A stretch of 64,000 bases of DNA from Cetobacterium_A somerae (GTDB lineage: Bacteria > Fusobacteriota > Fusobacteriia > Fusobacteriales > Fusobacteriaceae). Location of the stretch: assembly GCF_044784365.2 (NCBI RefSeq), contig NZ_CP173065.2. The stretch is one strand, 5' to 3'. The notes under the pieces are model-generated. The model worked only from the letters and a program-made list of their open reading frames with translations. It did no database searches and had not been told where the DNA came from. This document shows positions 9,308 to 18,330 of the stretch, in pieces; position 1 is the first letter of the stretch, and every line of letters begins with the position of its first letter. Position numbers and translations under genes: made by a program.

Positions 9308-9347
9308 AAAAAGTGTATGCCTTATAATTTCAAGACATACACTTTAT
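9308..9347 (-). terminator. Rho-independent terminator of the AraC-type gene
   Basis: Hairpin with arms AAAGTGTATG and CATACACTTT plus an inner 3-bp extension. On the minus strand it is followed by a T-rich run. It overlaps the stop codon at 9344-9346, so the gene's last codons form part of the stem. Confidence 0.75.
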
Positions 9348-10138
9348 TTTCTTCTATAATTTGATGGAGACTCTTTAAATTTTCTTTTAAAAATTAGAGT
9401 AAATGCACTTGGCGATGAAAAAGATAAAATATCAGATATATAGCTAATTTTATAATCTGTAGTTTTTAATAATATTGCTGCTTTAGTCAACTTTTGATTT
9501 AGTATATATTCTGATGGAAAAATACCTAAGTACTTTTTAAATTGCTCTTTCAATACTTTATTATATGTTTTAAACTCCTTCTCTACATCACTAACAGTTA
9601 TTCTTCTGTCAATATTAGAATCTATATATATAAGTATATCCATAAAATTTTTATCGTTTAAATAATTAAATCCAATATTATTTTTTCTTTCTCCTAGGTA
9701 AAAAATCACATCTAATAATAACTTAAAAAAAGTAAGTTCTTTATCCTCTATTTTTAAAGCTTTTTCTATTTCAAACAGCACTTTTTTTAGATTATAAATC
9801 TTTATTCTTCGATACTCTTTCTTTTTTATCTTATTATTTAATGTTTCTAATAAAGAACAATCCTTTATTCTAAAAACATCTAATTTACACTCTTTTGTTA
9901 AAACTAAGATACTATTAAAGTAAAATTCATTGCAAATTATCAAATCTCCCTCTTCAAAAAATACATACTCCTCTGAGTTATAGTAATATAAACCTTTCCC
10001 TTTTGTACAAATTCTAATAACTGTACCACTTAAATTTTCTAAATCTTTAAAATATCTTCTTTTTCCTTTAACATCCTTATAATTAACTCTAAACAGTTCA
10101 TAAAAACTATTCTTTATAACCTCTATCTCGCTAGACAT
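9344..10138 (-). CDS. AraC family transcriptional regulator (cytoplasmic)
   Basis: 264-aa protein with an N-terminal part that reads like a beta-rich AraC sensing domain (YYYNSEEYVFFEEGDLIICNEFY, about 50-75) and a C-terminal AraC/XylS DNA-binding domain (about 175-264: VSDVEKEFKTYNKVLKEQFKK, ISYISDILSFSSPSAFTLIFKRKF). It lacks membrane helices, unlike the second AraC protein of this cluster. It is followed by its own terminator, then the PL8 gene in the same orientation, so regulation of PL8 and GH88 is likely. The ATG is preceded by AGGAGGA. The long upstream region (10139-10509) holds an inverted repeat and tandem GATGTCC boxes that may be its own binding sites. Confidence 0.85.
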   Translation of the reverse strand: MSSEIEVIKNSFYELFRVNYKDVKGKRRYFKDLENLSGTVIRICTKGKGLYYYNSEEYVFFEEGDLIICNEFYFNSILVLTKECKLDVFRIKDCSLLETLNNKIKKKEYRRIKIYNLKKVLFEIEKALKIEDKELTFFKLLLDVIFYLGERKNNIGFNYLNDKNFMDILIYIDSNIDRRITVSDVEKEFKTYNKVLKEQFKKYLGIFPSEYILNQKLTKAAILLKTTDYKISYISDILSFSSPSAFTLIFKRKFKESPSNYRRK

Positions 10139-10175
10139 TAATTTTCTATCCTCCTATTTAAAGTCAATAAATGGG

Positions 10176-10348
10176 ATATCCTCTCGCTACCTACTTTTTT
10201 ATTAAAAATCTCTAATTTTACTGATTATCAAATCATACTTTTCTTTAATAAAGGACATCGGGGGACATCTTTATATTCGAAAAATTTTTGTAATGTTGTT
10301 TAACTTAAGTCTTAAATAAATATGTTTAAAGTAAATGCGAGAGGATAT
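10176..10348. repeat. Long-range inverted repeat in the AraC leader
   Basis: Perfect 12-bp arms (10176-10187 and 10337-10348) with GC-rich cores in otherwise AT-rich DNA. In a minus-strand transcript they could close a large RNA structure just upstream of the AraC ribosome binding site. As DNA they could be paired protein sites or the ends of a small non-coding element. Confidence 0.7.
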
Positions 10349-10465
10349 AGACTTTCTGAATTTTTTGATTTTAGTAAAATAGTCTTGCTCTTATAGTACT
10401 CTATTTTAATGAAAAAAAATGTCATTTTAAAAAATATTTTAACACTTTTTTAAAAATATTTTTGT

Positions 10466-10500
10466 AAAAAAAAAGACTAGATAAACAATTTATCTAGCCC
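10466..10500 (-). terminator. Rho-independent terminator of the 95-aa gene
   Basis: On the minus strand, a CTAGATAAA-TTG-TTTATCTAG stem followed by a run of nine T. Confidence 0.85.
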
Positions 10501-10509
10501 TATTTTCCA

Positions 10510-10797
10510 TTATGCTTTATGAGCATAGAAGTGTTCACAATCTCCAAACTCTTTTTCTTTTAATTTCATTAACTCTTTAATAACTTCATTAAAATCAATA
10601 TTTGAGAACTCTAAATCTTCAATACCTCTTTCTATAACTGTATATCTATCATCATCTACTTTTGTTAAAGTTATTGTATGATCCTTAGCTAAAGGCATCT
10701 CTTTTTTAGTAAATATTACTTTCTCTCCAGTTTTCATTTCGTTTACACACTCTAAAATAAATGCTTCAAATTTTTCTACTGTTATTTTTTTAGACAT
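10510..10797 (-). CDS. Small unknown protein (95 aa)
   Basis: I do not recognise a family. The protein is short, charged and soluble (no signal peptide or membrane helix). It has a predicted helix at the start (KKITVEKFEAFILECVNEMK), a beta-rich middle (EKVIFTKKEM, HTITLTKVDDDRYTVIERG) and a helical end (FNEVIKELMKLKEKEFGDCEHFYAHKA). The reading frame is supported by a good ribosome binding site (AAGGTG) at proper distance, codon usage like the neighbours and a strong terminator 10 bp past the stop. It is monocistronic. The Cys/His-containing tail (CEHFYAH) might bind metal, but that is speculation. Confidence 0.7.
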   Translation of the reverse strand: MSKKITVEKFEAFILECVNEMKTGEKVIFTKKEMPLAKDHTITLTKVDDDRYTVIERGIEDLEFSNIDFNEVIKELMKLKEKEFGDCEHFYAHKA

Positions 10798-11002
10798 AGT
10801 AATTCACCTTTCCCTTAAATATATGTTAGTTTTATTTTTTACTCTCTGTAATTCTTCTTCTACAAAAAATAGATTTTTCTTTTATTTTTTATATATTTTT
10901 TTATTTCATAATTCTAAAGGAATTTCTTTCTTAAGTTAGTAAAGTAAAACATACAATCATATAAATAATTTAATTATAGTTTAACTATAGAAGGAGGCTA
11001 CA

Positions 11003-12025
11003 ATGGCTCTAAAAGAGGATTTTTATAAGATTTTAGAAGTTAATAAAAATGCCAGTGAGGCTGAGATAAAAAAGGCTTATAGAAAACAAGCTCGAAAATA
11101 TCACCCTGACAAATTTAGTTCTTCAACTGAAGCTGAAAAAGCTACTGCTGAAAAAAAGTTTAAAGAGGTTAATGAAGCTTATCAAATACTTTCTGATCCA
11201 GAAAAAAGAACTCAATACGATAACTTCGGTCACGCTGCTTTTGAACAAGGTGGACCTAGTAGTTCTCAAGGTTATGGTCAATATGGTGGTGGACAAAACT
11301 ATCAAGATTTTAACTTTGGTAATTTCAACTTTAACTTCAACGAGTTTGGTGGCGGTGGAGGTGACGAAGATTTAGGAGATATCTTTGGATCTTTCTTTGG
11401 TGGTAGAGGAGCTCGAAAAAGAGGACCTCAACCTGGAGGTGATCTCTCTATGGAGATTGAAATCTCTTTAGAAGAATCAGCTAAAGGTGGAGAAAAAACT
11501 ATTCGTTACGCTCGTACTGGAAAAAATGGAACTCCTGAAGAGGTGGAGAAAAAATTTAAAATTCCTGCTGGTATAGCAGATGGACAAAAGTTAAAGTTAG
11601 CTAAATTTGGTAATGCTAGTACAAGTGGAGGGCCACATGGTGACCTTTACATACACATAAAAATTAAACCTGATGATCTTTTCATAAGAGATGGATATGA
11701 TGTTATCTGCAAAGTTCCCGTTAGTTACTACGCTGCAGCTCTAGGTGGAGAAGTAGAAGTTCCAACTTTAAGTGGAAATAAAAAAATTAAAATTCCTGCA
11801 GGAACTCAAAGTGGAAAACGTTTTGCTTTAAGAGAGTATGGAATTTTTAATCCTAAAACTAAGAAAAAAGGAACTCACTATGCTGAGATAACAATTGAAG
11901 TTCCTGTTGATTTAGATGAGGAACAAAAAAATCTACTTAAAGAGTTTGATGAAAAACTAAAAGATAAAAATAGAAAAATTAAAACTAGCTTTATAGAAAA
12001 AGTTAAAAAGTTTTTTAAACTATAA
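11003..12025 (+). CDS. DnaJ-type co-chaperone (class B, CbpA-like)
   Basis: 340-aa Hsp40. The J domain spans residues 1-70 with the HPD motif at 34-36 (KYHPDKF), which stimulates the ATPase of DnaK. A Gly/Phe-rich region rich in GG, YG and NF follows (about 80-130). The C-terminal substrate-binding domains come next (SMEIEISLEESAKGGEKTI, GPHGDLYIHIKIKPDDLFIRDGYD, YYAAALGGEVEVPTLSG). There is no cysteine-rich zinc finger, which separates it from class A DnaJ. It stands alone, not next to dnaK or grpE. The ATG is preceded by GAAGGAGG, and a bidirectional terminator follows. Confidence 0.93.
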   Translation: MALKEDFYKILEVNKNASEAEIKKAYRKQARKYHPDKFSSSTEAEKATAEKKFKEVNEAYQILSDPEKRTQYDNFGHAAFEQGGPSSSQGYGQYGGGQNYQDFNFGNFNFNFNEFGGGGGDEDLGDIFGSFFGGRGARKRGPQPGGDLSMEIEISLEESAKGGEKTIRYARTGKNGTPEEVEKKFKIPAGIADGQKLKLAKFGNASTSGGPHGDLYIHIKIKPDDLFIRDGYDVICKVPVSYYAAALGGEVEVPTLSGNKKIKIPAGTQSGKRFALREYGIFNPKTKKKGTHYAEITIEVPVDLDEEQKNLLKEFDEKLKDKNRKIKTSFIEKVKKFFKL

Positions 12026-12029
12026 AAAA

Positions 12030-12055
12030 AGCTGAAGGTCATCTTCAGCTTTTTT
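12030..12055. terminator. Bidirectional terminator between the chaperone and TonB receptor genes
   Basis: AGCTGAAG-GTCAT-CTTCAGCT stem flanked by A7 on one side and T7 on the other, between convergent genes. Confidence 0.85.
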
Positions 12056-12057
12056 AC

Positions 12058-14172
12058 TTACATATATAGTTTCCCTGAAAGAAAATAGTTTATTCCTGAG
12101 GCTGGTACTGCTATTAAACTTGTTTCTTCATAGTTATACTTTTGATTAAATATGTTGTTTACTCCAAAACTTACACTTAATATATCTGTAGCCATATATG
12201 TTATCATAAGATCTGTATAGTTATAGCTATCAACCTTTGTATCAATAGTATTATTCTCTTTACCATACTCTTTAACTAAATAACTTCCAACAAGATTAAA
12301 ATTAGCATTAAATTTTATTCTCTCAGTCACTTCATATCCAGCTCCTAAAATAACTTTTCCTTTTGGTACCATTGGTAACTCTTCTCCATTATATAATCCC
12401 TTGGTTATCTCAGTATTTACATAAGAAAATGACTGATATGTTGTTAGTTTTTCAAAGTATTGCTCTAAGTATAACTCGCCTCCGAACTTTCTAACTTCAT
12501 TTAAATTCTTATATTGCCACTCTTTTATCGCTGGATTATGAGAGTTTTTCTGAATTAACATTATCTCATCATGAGTAAATGTCAAAAATAGTGATAGATT
12601 TACAAAAGTGTCTCCTAAAAAATCCCTTGCTCCTACCTCAAAGTTATCTGAAGTTTCAGATTTTAAATCATTTGAAATATATGTCATATTGACTTTATCA
12701 GTTATCTGCCCAGGAAGTGGTGATGTAAACCCTCTTTCATACCTTGTATAGACAGTTCCTGATTCACTATATCTATAGTTTGTTCCTATTTCAAAAGCAT
12801 AATTATCACTTCTTTTTTCATCTTCAATACTTTTATACTCATGAATCTTATTCATAGAGATTACTTCTGTTTCACTATCTCTTTTTCCACCATATCTTGA
12901 ATGCTCATATCTAACTCCTAAAATAATCTCCCACTGCTCTCCTAAACTGTATCTATTAAGTCCATAGATAGCATTGGTCTCTTTAAAAATATCATTTTTA
13001 AGATTTATACTTACATCCCCTTTTATTTTTAAATTCGGCATAGGCTTAGGAAAAAATTCTCCATTAGCTCGAATTTTACTATCTCTTAAAAGCTTTGTAT
13101 AACTATAATCATATCCTAAAACAAACTCTCCTTTGTCATATACATACTTTCCCCTTGTTTTAAAGCCTTTTGTTTCCTCTTTAAACTTACCATTCATAGA
13201 TGCTGGTAAATCTTTCCCTAAGATATCAAAGGGCATATGTCCAAGATTTGGAAGCTCATAATCCATAAGAGAGTTCTCTGTAAAATCTCTTTTATAATTT
13301 TGATAGTAAAAAGTATTTAAAATCGTAAATTTCTCACTAAATTTATACTCATAATCTAAGGAGTAAGCTTCTCTTTTAGAGCTGCTTACAACTGGAAATC
13401 CCATGGTTTTTCTATCTATTTCCAATATTTTTTTTTCTACTGGTGTAGAGTAATCTCTATTTTCATCAAAATATGACATTTGAAATTTTACTCTATTTTT
13501 ATCATTAATTAGATAATCTATTCCGCCACTAAAACTATTGCTTTCCTCTGAATCTCCATCTCTATAACCATCTCCTTTTAAATAGTTATAGTTAAAGTTT
13601 CCATATATATCCTCTGTAATGTTTTGTCCTAGAGATAGACCTGCATTTCTAAAATCATATGATTGCATTCCACTTTCTAAAACTAAAAAATCCTTTCTCA
13701 AAGAGGATTTAGTTATAATATTTACAACTCCTCCAGAACTTCCCGATCCATTTAATACAGTTCCTCCTCCTGGAACAATCTCTATCCTCTCAATAGAGTT
13801 CAAAGAGATTGTATTAATAGGAGTGGTCCCCATAGAATCGTCTATGGGATTTAAACCTATACCATCTTGTAAAATTTTAACTTTGGATATCGATTTCTCT
13901 CCATTACCTCTAATATCAACTTTCGGTCCAAAATATGTATTTTGAATAATTATATTTGGTGCTCCTCTTAAAACATCCTCTACATCCTTATAATTCCCAT
14001 TATCTATCTGCTCTTTAAATAAAAGTGTTACATTTTTATTCTCTGAAAGAATAGGTGTTTCAAACCCACTAGTTGATAGAATTACTGAATCTTCTAGTTT
14101 TATTGCCTTTTCTTGAGAGTAAGTGCAAATAGTAGTAATAATAGATAAAGTTATAACCTTTAATATCTTCAT
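12058..14172 (-). CDS. TonB-dependent outer-membrane receptor
   Basis: 704-aa protein with a signal peptide (MKILKVITLSIITTICTYS), a plug domain at about 30-150 (KDVEDVLRGAPNIIIQ, VDIRGNGE, IERIEIVPGGGTVLNGSGSSGGVVNIITK) and a long 22-strand-type barrel of alternating aromatic strands. The barrel shows the family end patterns FEVGARD and GVNNIFNQKYNYEE followed by a short final strand. Such receptors take up siderophores, haem, cobalamin or glycans across the outer membrane. The ligand cannot be told from sequence alone. No ABC or TonB-ExbBD genes are adjacent. Its upstream neighbour in the same direction is a choloylglycine-hydrolase-family enzyme; no terminator is evident in the 75-bp gap, so co-transcription is possible. 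Confidence 0.92.
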   Translation of the reverse strand: MKILKVITLSIITTICTYSQEKAIKLEDSVILSTSGFETPILSENKNVTLLFKEQIDNGNYKDVEDVLRGAPNIIIQNTYFGPKVDIRGNGEKSISKVKILQDGIGLNPIDDSMGTTPINTISLNSIERIEIVPGGGTVLNGSGSSGGVVNIITKSSLRKDFLVLESGMQSYDFRNAGLSLGQNITEDIYGNFNYNYLKGDGYRDGDSEESNSFSGGIDYLINDKNRVKFQMSYFDENRDYSTPVEKKILEIDRKTMGFPVVSSSKREAYSLDYEYKFSEKFTILNTFYYQNYKRDFTENSLMDYELPNLGHMPFDILGKDLPASMNGKFKEETKGFKTRGKYVYDKGEFVLGYDYSYTKLLRDSKIRANGEFFPKPMPNLKIKGDVSINLKNDIFKETNAIYGLNRYSLGEQWEIILGVRYEHSRYGGKRDSETEVISMNKIHEYKSIEDEKRSDNYAFEIGTNYRYSESGTVYTRYERGFTSPLPGQITDKVNMTYISNDLKSETSDNFEVGARDFLGDTFVNLSLFLTFTHDEIMLIQKNSHNPAIKEWQYKNLNEVRKFGGELYLEQYFEKLTTYQSFSYVNTEITKGLYNGEELPMVPKGKVILGAGYEVTERIKFNANFNLVGSYLVKEYGKENNTIDTKVDSYNYTDLMITYMATDILSVSFGVNNIFNQKYNYEETSLIAVPASGINYFLSGKLYM

Positions 14173-14247
14173 TTTCCCAACCCCTTTTTATAGTCCCTAA
14201 AGATATTTACTACTATTTAAAAGATGTTCCTTTGTAACTTTTTATTA

Positions 14248-15339
14248 CTATTTTATTAAAATCTCATCTACTGGTTGAATCGTACTCTTATCCATAGTAA
14301 GAACTTGAGATTGAACCTTTCCAAAATCTATCTTCTTTAAATCTATTAATCTTATATCTTGATTATACATAGTTTTATAGTAAAACAACTTTTCATTTAA
14401 ATTTATAGCTGTTGTCCATTGAGTTGCACTTGTTATCTCTTTAGGTATTTCATTTTTATCTGCATATGTCATTCCAATTGGAATATCAAAGTTATTTAAA
14501 ATATGAAACGCTTGAGTTATTCCCTCCTCATTTCCTACCATTTTTGGAGTGTTATTTGCATAAAAAGCTGCTCTTACAAATCTTGATGGTAGAGTTACAT
14601 CTCCTGGTAGTCCTAACATTCCTGAACCAGCTCCCATTGGGAATATTTTTTGCTGTCCTAACATCTCTGGTTTATTTCCATTTAAATTTAAATTTACATA
14701 GTTATTTAAGTTTGTAAGTTGCCAATCAAATCCTGGTGAGTTTGTTAAAACTCCAACCTTATTATCATATATTTTTAACTCTCCACCATTTATAATCTCT
14801 ATAACTATATTTCCACCTTTAGCATCTGATACTCTCCAGTGTCCTGTTGGTGATGGTTGTCCATTCTCTATTATTATTGGTACAACATCTATCTTTTTAA
14901 TAGCTTCCTTTACTTCTTCAACTGTGGAAAAACTCGTTAACATCCACTTTACTAAATCCATATCATTTAATGAGTTTTTTACTTTTTTCTCATTAAAAGG
15001 TGCTAGCTCTCCATAGTTTAAAAAGAAAAATACCCCTGCATTTAATCCTTTTTCATTAACTCCCTCTCCTATTAAAGATTCATGCTCAACAGATGCTCCT
15101 ACAAATCCATACTTTCCCTTCCATTTTTTTCCTAATGTTCTATTTGGCATTGGAGACTGATACTCTTTACCTCTTGGCTCTATTATAATTTGACTATTTA
15201 TTTTATTCTTAGACCACTCTATTGTTCTTGCCTGTATATTATTATTATTTTCTGTCTTTAGAGAAATTCCCGTACAAGCATCTATATCTATTTTACTAAA
15301 AGCTATTAAACATGAAAGTAACGCTATCTTTTTTAACAT
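14248..15339 (-). CDS. Choloylglycine hydrolase family protein (bile salt hydrolase / penicillin V acylase type), exported
   Basis: 363-aa Ntn-hydrolase. A signal peptide (MLKKIALLSCLIAFS) precedes Cys22, which becomes the N-terminal nucleophile after processing (DAC-TGISLK). Family residues line up: Arg38 at Cys+16, Asn200 (LTNSPGFDW) and Arg253 (LPSRFVRAAFY). At Cys+19, where characterised bile salt hydrolases have Asp, this protein has Glu41 (ARTIEWS). The family cleaves amide bonds of conjugated bile salts, penicillin V or N-acyl homoserine lactones. Which one applies here is open. Periplasmic placement fits Gram-negative members. RBS AGGAGG lies 7 bases before the ATG. The gene lies downstream of the autotransporter gene. 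Confidence 0.88.
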   Translation of the reverse strand: MLKKIALLSCLIAFSKIDIDACTGISLKTENNNNIQARTIEWSKNKINSQIIIEPRGKEYQSPMPNRTLGKKWKGKYGFVGASVEHESLIGEGVNEKGLNAGVFFFLNYGELAPFNEKKVKNSLNDMDLVKWMLTSFSTVEEVKEAIKKIDVVPIIIENGQPSPTGHWRVSDAKGGNIVIEIINGGELKIYDNKVGVLTNSPGFDWQLTNLNNYVNLNLNGNKPEMLGQQKIFPMGAGSGMLGLPGDVTLPSRFVRAAFYANNTPKMVGNEEGITQAFHILNNFDIPIGMTYADKNEIPKEITSATQWTTAINLNEKLFYYKTMYNQDIRLIDLKKIDFGKVQSQVLTMDKSTIQPVDEILIK

Positions 15340-15386
15340 TTCATTTCCTCCTAAACTTTATTATAAATATTATAACACAATAAAAA

Positions 15387-15411
15387 AGCTAGGTAAATTA
15401 ACACCTAGCTT
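15387..15411 (-). terminator. Terminator of the proline-rich autotransporter gene
   Basis: AAGCTAGGT / ACCTAGCTT stem with an 8-base loop. On the minus strand it is followed by TTTTT. It lies 10 bp past the autotransporter stop. Confidence 0.8.
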
Positions 15412-15420
15412 AAGTATCTA

Positions 15421-18141
15421 TTAAAATTTAACTCTTACTCCTCCTGAAACTTTCCAAGAGTTATCCTCTGAAAATATATACTTATACTCTCCATATAAAG
15501 ATAGTCCATCCCATAGATTTCCAACCTCTGTTCTCACTCCAACCTCTTTAGAAAATCTATTTTTATTTTTCAAATCTATCTCTCCACTCTCACTACCTAA
15601 ACTATTTACTTTAAATTTAACTGTATCATCTAAACTATTAAGTTCCTGTTTAACTCCTAAATTTAAAGCCATATTTAAAGCACCTTTTCCAATAGTAAAT
15701 ACCTTTCCTATCCCTGTTCCAACGTATCCACTACTTAAAACTCCGTTAAGATTATCTAGCTCTAAACTATATGTTCCTCCACTTTCACTTATATCTCTTT
15801 GGAATATTCCAATACTTTCAACTCTTGCAACTGGTTCTAAATATATGAAATTAAAATCATATTTTTTAGATATTTTTCCTAAAGCTCCTACATAATAGTT
15901 TTTAATATCTGAACTTAAACTTTCATTTAGACTTTCAAAACTTATATCTGTGAAATCTTCGTTATAATCTAAATAACCTAATTGAACATTTCTATCTAAG
16001 TTTCCTTTAGAATATCCTGCAAAGAAGCTTCCAAAAGCATTTACAGTATCTTTATTGTAGTTTAAATACCCTGTTCCTTGGAACATATTGTCCTCTCTTT
16101 TTCCTTTATTATCTTTAAATTTAGAATCCAATCGAGTATAACTTAAAATCCATCCAGAGCTTAAGCTCTCTTTTATTGGATAGTTTTTTCCTATAAAGAA
16201 ACTATTTAACTCATCTGTATATCCTAATATATTTTCGTATACATCTTTTTTCATTTTTTCAAAAGAGTAACCAAAAATATAGCTCTCTTTATTTGTTGCT
16301 TGAGTCTTTTCGGATATTTGATTTAAAATAGTTTCATTTGTAAATACAATAGCATCATTTGTTTGATACATTAAAGATGGAAAATAACCTCTACCAAAGA
16401 TTTCATCTAAATACCACTCAAATTGTGATCCACTTTCTGAAGATGTAAGTATATCAAAAAGTTCATTTTTTGTAGAGTTATTCGAGTCGTAATAAATATC
16501 TTCTAAATACTTTGCCAAAACATCATCTGTTAATATCTCAAACCTATTTCTTTTAAACTCATAAACTCCATTATTTTCAATCACTTCATATAGTTTACTA
16601 TTACTTTTTATCTCTTTAAAATTACTTGTAATTGAAGAGTGTAAATTTAAAACTCCTGAATCTACATAGTAATTTCCCACATAACTTCTTCCTATTACAA
16701 TTGTTTCTAACATTTGAGATTTAGAAGTATTTATACTTCCACCACTTTCCATAACCAACTTTCCATTATAAGATAGGCTTTGAGTATTAGTCTCCTCTTT
16801 ATTTATAACTCCCCAGTTATATACAGTTCCTCCATAATTAACCATTCCATATTCACCTAAATTTATAACTCCAGTTGGCATATTTTTACCAATAGCTCCT
16901 TCAGTTAAAAAATAAGCAAAATCTGTCGTTAATATTGAACCAGGAGTTACAGTATTAGTATACATATTTATTGTTCCACTATTTTCTAAAACTACAGCCC
17001 CCTCTCCTGTCATTGCATTAGTTGCCCTCATTAAACTAGTTGGTGTTCCTATATTTATAACTCCTGACTCCGAGTTAATAGCTGTTCCAAATCCATTTAT
17101 AAACATTGCACCACTAGGTATTTCCATCGTATTATTACCATTGTTATAACTTGGAGTATTCATTGTTATTGTTCCATTGTTTATAATACTTCCATTTGTT
17201 GTCATCATTGCCGAATTTCCATCTAAAACTGTTATTGCTCCATTATTTACTCCACTTCCTCCACCACTTACATAAATTCCTGCAAAAACTCCTAATAGAG
17301 ATATATTTCCAGTAGATGAATTTTCCACACTTCCACTTCCTAGGGTAGCCATAGCATACCTTGCAGCTCCTAAAATATTACCTTTATTTATAAAGCTTCC
17401 ATTTTCAACTGTTGCTCCAACTGTATATGAATTATACAGATTTATTGTTCCATTATTCTCTGCATATCCTGAATTTAATATACTCATTCCTATTCCACCA
17501 TAAGATTCAATATTTATAACTCCACTATTTTGATTTATTATAGTTCCTCCATTTGAACCTTGCATTCCCACTAAAGTTTGAATTTCAGGTAATTTATTAA
17601 GAGAGATTGTATTCTCATTTTCTATTACATATCCTTCTTTTATACTACCCATTCCTATTTTATTAGACATATCTACTGTTAAATCACCACCTAATGGTGA
17701 ACTTCCAGTTTTTAAATCAGTCCCCTCATAAAACACATTATTATAAAAAATATATTTCTCAACTGTTGGTTTTGGTGGGTCTGGTACTATTGGATCTGGT
17801 ATTGGTTGAATCGGTGTAGGAGGCTTCACTGGGGGTTCTACTGGCTTTACAATAGGAGGCACTACTATTGGTGGTTTTATTGGTTGCTCCACTGGGGGTG
17901 TTATAGGTGGATCTATGGGTGGTTTTACTGGGGGTTCTACTGGAGGCTCTATCGGGGGACTTATTGGTGGTGGTAATTCAATCTCTTTTCTCGAATATAA
18001 AGATCCATTTTTTAAATAATAGTCTTCCTCTTGGTTTTTAAAATACATAAAGTCTGACCAAAAAATTAGCCCTTTATCTTGAGAAAAAACTTTTGTTCCA
18101 TGTAGAGCTAAAAGAAGTAGTAGAAATCTATACTTTTTCAT
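15421..18141 (-). CDS. Autotransporter adhesin with proline-rich N-terminal region
   Basis: 906-aa protein. A signal peptide (MKKYRFLLLLLALHGTKVFSQ) is followed by a proline-rich spacer at about residues 57-125 built of PPIxPPVxPP units, then a beta-helix-like passenger with many NxGxIN repeats (about 130-560). A C-terminal autotransporter beta-domain follows (about 620-906) and ends with Phe after VSGGVRVKF. I chose the ATG at 18139-18141 because GAGGAG lies 8 bases upstream and the signal peptide begins there; the open frame extends 49 codons further without a signal. The role is probably surface adhesion. It diverges from the 183-aa gene, and the shared intergenic region carries two TTGAAT-N4-ATTCAA sites. 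Confidence 0.9.
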   Translation of the reverse strand: MKKYRFLLLLLALHGTKVFSQDKGLIFWSDFMYFKNQEEDYYLKNGSLYSRKEIELPPPISPPIEPPVEPPVKPPIDPPITPPVEQPIKPPIVVPPIVKPVEPPVKPPTPIQPIPDPIVPDPPKPTVEKYIFYNNVFYEGTDLKTGSSPLGGDLTVDMSNKIGMGSIKEGYVIENENTISLNKLPEIQTLVGMQGSNGGTIINQNSGVINIESYGGIGMSILNSGYAENNGTINLYNSYTVGATVENGSFINKGNILGAARYAMATLGSGSVENSSTGNISLLGVFAGIYVSGGGSGVNNGAITVLDGNSAMMTTNGSIINNGTITMNTPSYNNGNNTMEIPSGAMFINGFGTAINSESGVINIGTPTSLMRATNAMTGEGAVVLENSGTINMYTNTVTPGSILTTDFAYFLTEGAIGKNMPTGVINLGEYGMVNYGGTVYNWGVINKEETNTQSLSYNGKLVMESGGSINTSKSQMLETIVIGRSYVGNYYVDSGVLNLHSSITSNFKEIKSNSKLYEVIENNGVYEFKRNRFEILTDDVLAKYLEDIYYDSNNSTKNELFDILTSSESGSQFEWYLDEIFGRGYFPSLMYQTNDAIVFTNETILNQISEKTQATNKESYIFGYSFEKMKKDVYENILGYTDELNSFFIGKNYPIKESLSSGWILSYTRLDSKFKDNKGKREDNMFQGTGYLNYNKDTVNAFGSFFAGYSKGNLDRNVQLGYLDYNEDFTDISFESLNESLSSDIKNYYVGALGKISKKYDFNFIYLEPVARVESIGIFQRDISESGGTYSLELDNLNGVLSSGYVGTGIGKVFTIGKGALNMALNLGVKQELNSLDDTVKFKVNSLGSESGEIDLKNKNRFSKEVGVRTEVGNLWDGLSLYGEYKYIFSEDNSWKVSGGVRVKF
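17770..17972 (-). repeat. Proline-codon tandem repeat tract
   Basis: Imperfect repeats of about 12 bases encode the PPV/PPI-x units of the autotransporter spacer (residues about 57-125). Tracts of this kind can change length by slippage or recombination without breaking the frame. Confidence 0.75.
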
Positions 18142-18232
18142 ATTCATCACTCCTCTTACAAATTTACATGCTTTATACAAAATAAGTAGAAAACTCCCTT
18201 TTATTCTTATTATTTTTTTATTTTTAACTTTT

Positions 18233-18248
18233 TTGACTAATGATTCAA
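18233..18248. promoter_or_regulatory. Operator candidate TTGACT-N4-ATTCAA (copy 1)
   Basis: One mismatch from the palindrome TTGAAT-N4-ATTCAA found 40 bp downstream and again in front of the TDT transporter gene. It lies just upstream of the -35 element at 18256. Confidence 0.5.
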
Positions 18249-18255
18249 AAAAGCT

Positions 18256-18284
18256 TTGACTTTTTTTGTAATTTGAATTATAAT
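18256..18284 (+). promoter_or_regulatory. Strong predicted sigma70 promoter facing the 183-aa gene
   Basis: TTGACT (18256-18261), a 17-bp spacer and a consensus TATAAT (18279-18284). The -10 is embedded in a 20-bp perfect palindrome. Confidence 0.75.
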
Positions 18285-18290
18285 TCAAAT
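18271..18290. promoter_or_regulatory. Perfect 20-bp palindromic operator over the -10 box (copy 2)
   Basis: ATTTGAATTATAATTCAAAT reads the same on both strands and contains TTGAAT-N4-ATTCAA (18273-18288). It overlaps the -10 element, which suggests repression. It could also influence the divergent autotransporter gene. Confidence 0.65.
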
Positions 18291-18330
18291 GTAAGAAATT
18301 TTTAAACTTTTTCCAAAAATCAAATCAAGA

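Larger units (their letters stand above)
10139..10509. other. 371-bp leader/regulatory region without a gene
   Basis: No convincing open frame. It holds a 12-bp inverted repeat with arms ATATCCTCTCGC at 10176-10187 and GCGAGAGGATAT at 10337-10348 (centres 161 bp apart). A G-rich tandem repeat (GGACATC at 10253-10259 and 10263-10269) lies between the arms. The terminator of the small gene at 10510-10797 lies at the right end. The rest is AT-rich and unremarkable. Confidence 0.7.

Noticed and set aside
18271..18290. Could be a Fur or PerR box
   Set aside because: The half-site TTGAAT with N4 spacing does not match the usual GATAAT or TTATAAT-type boxes, so no regulator was assigned.
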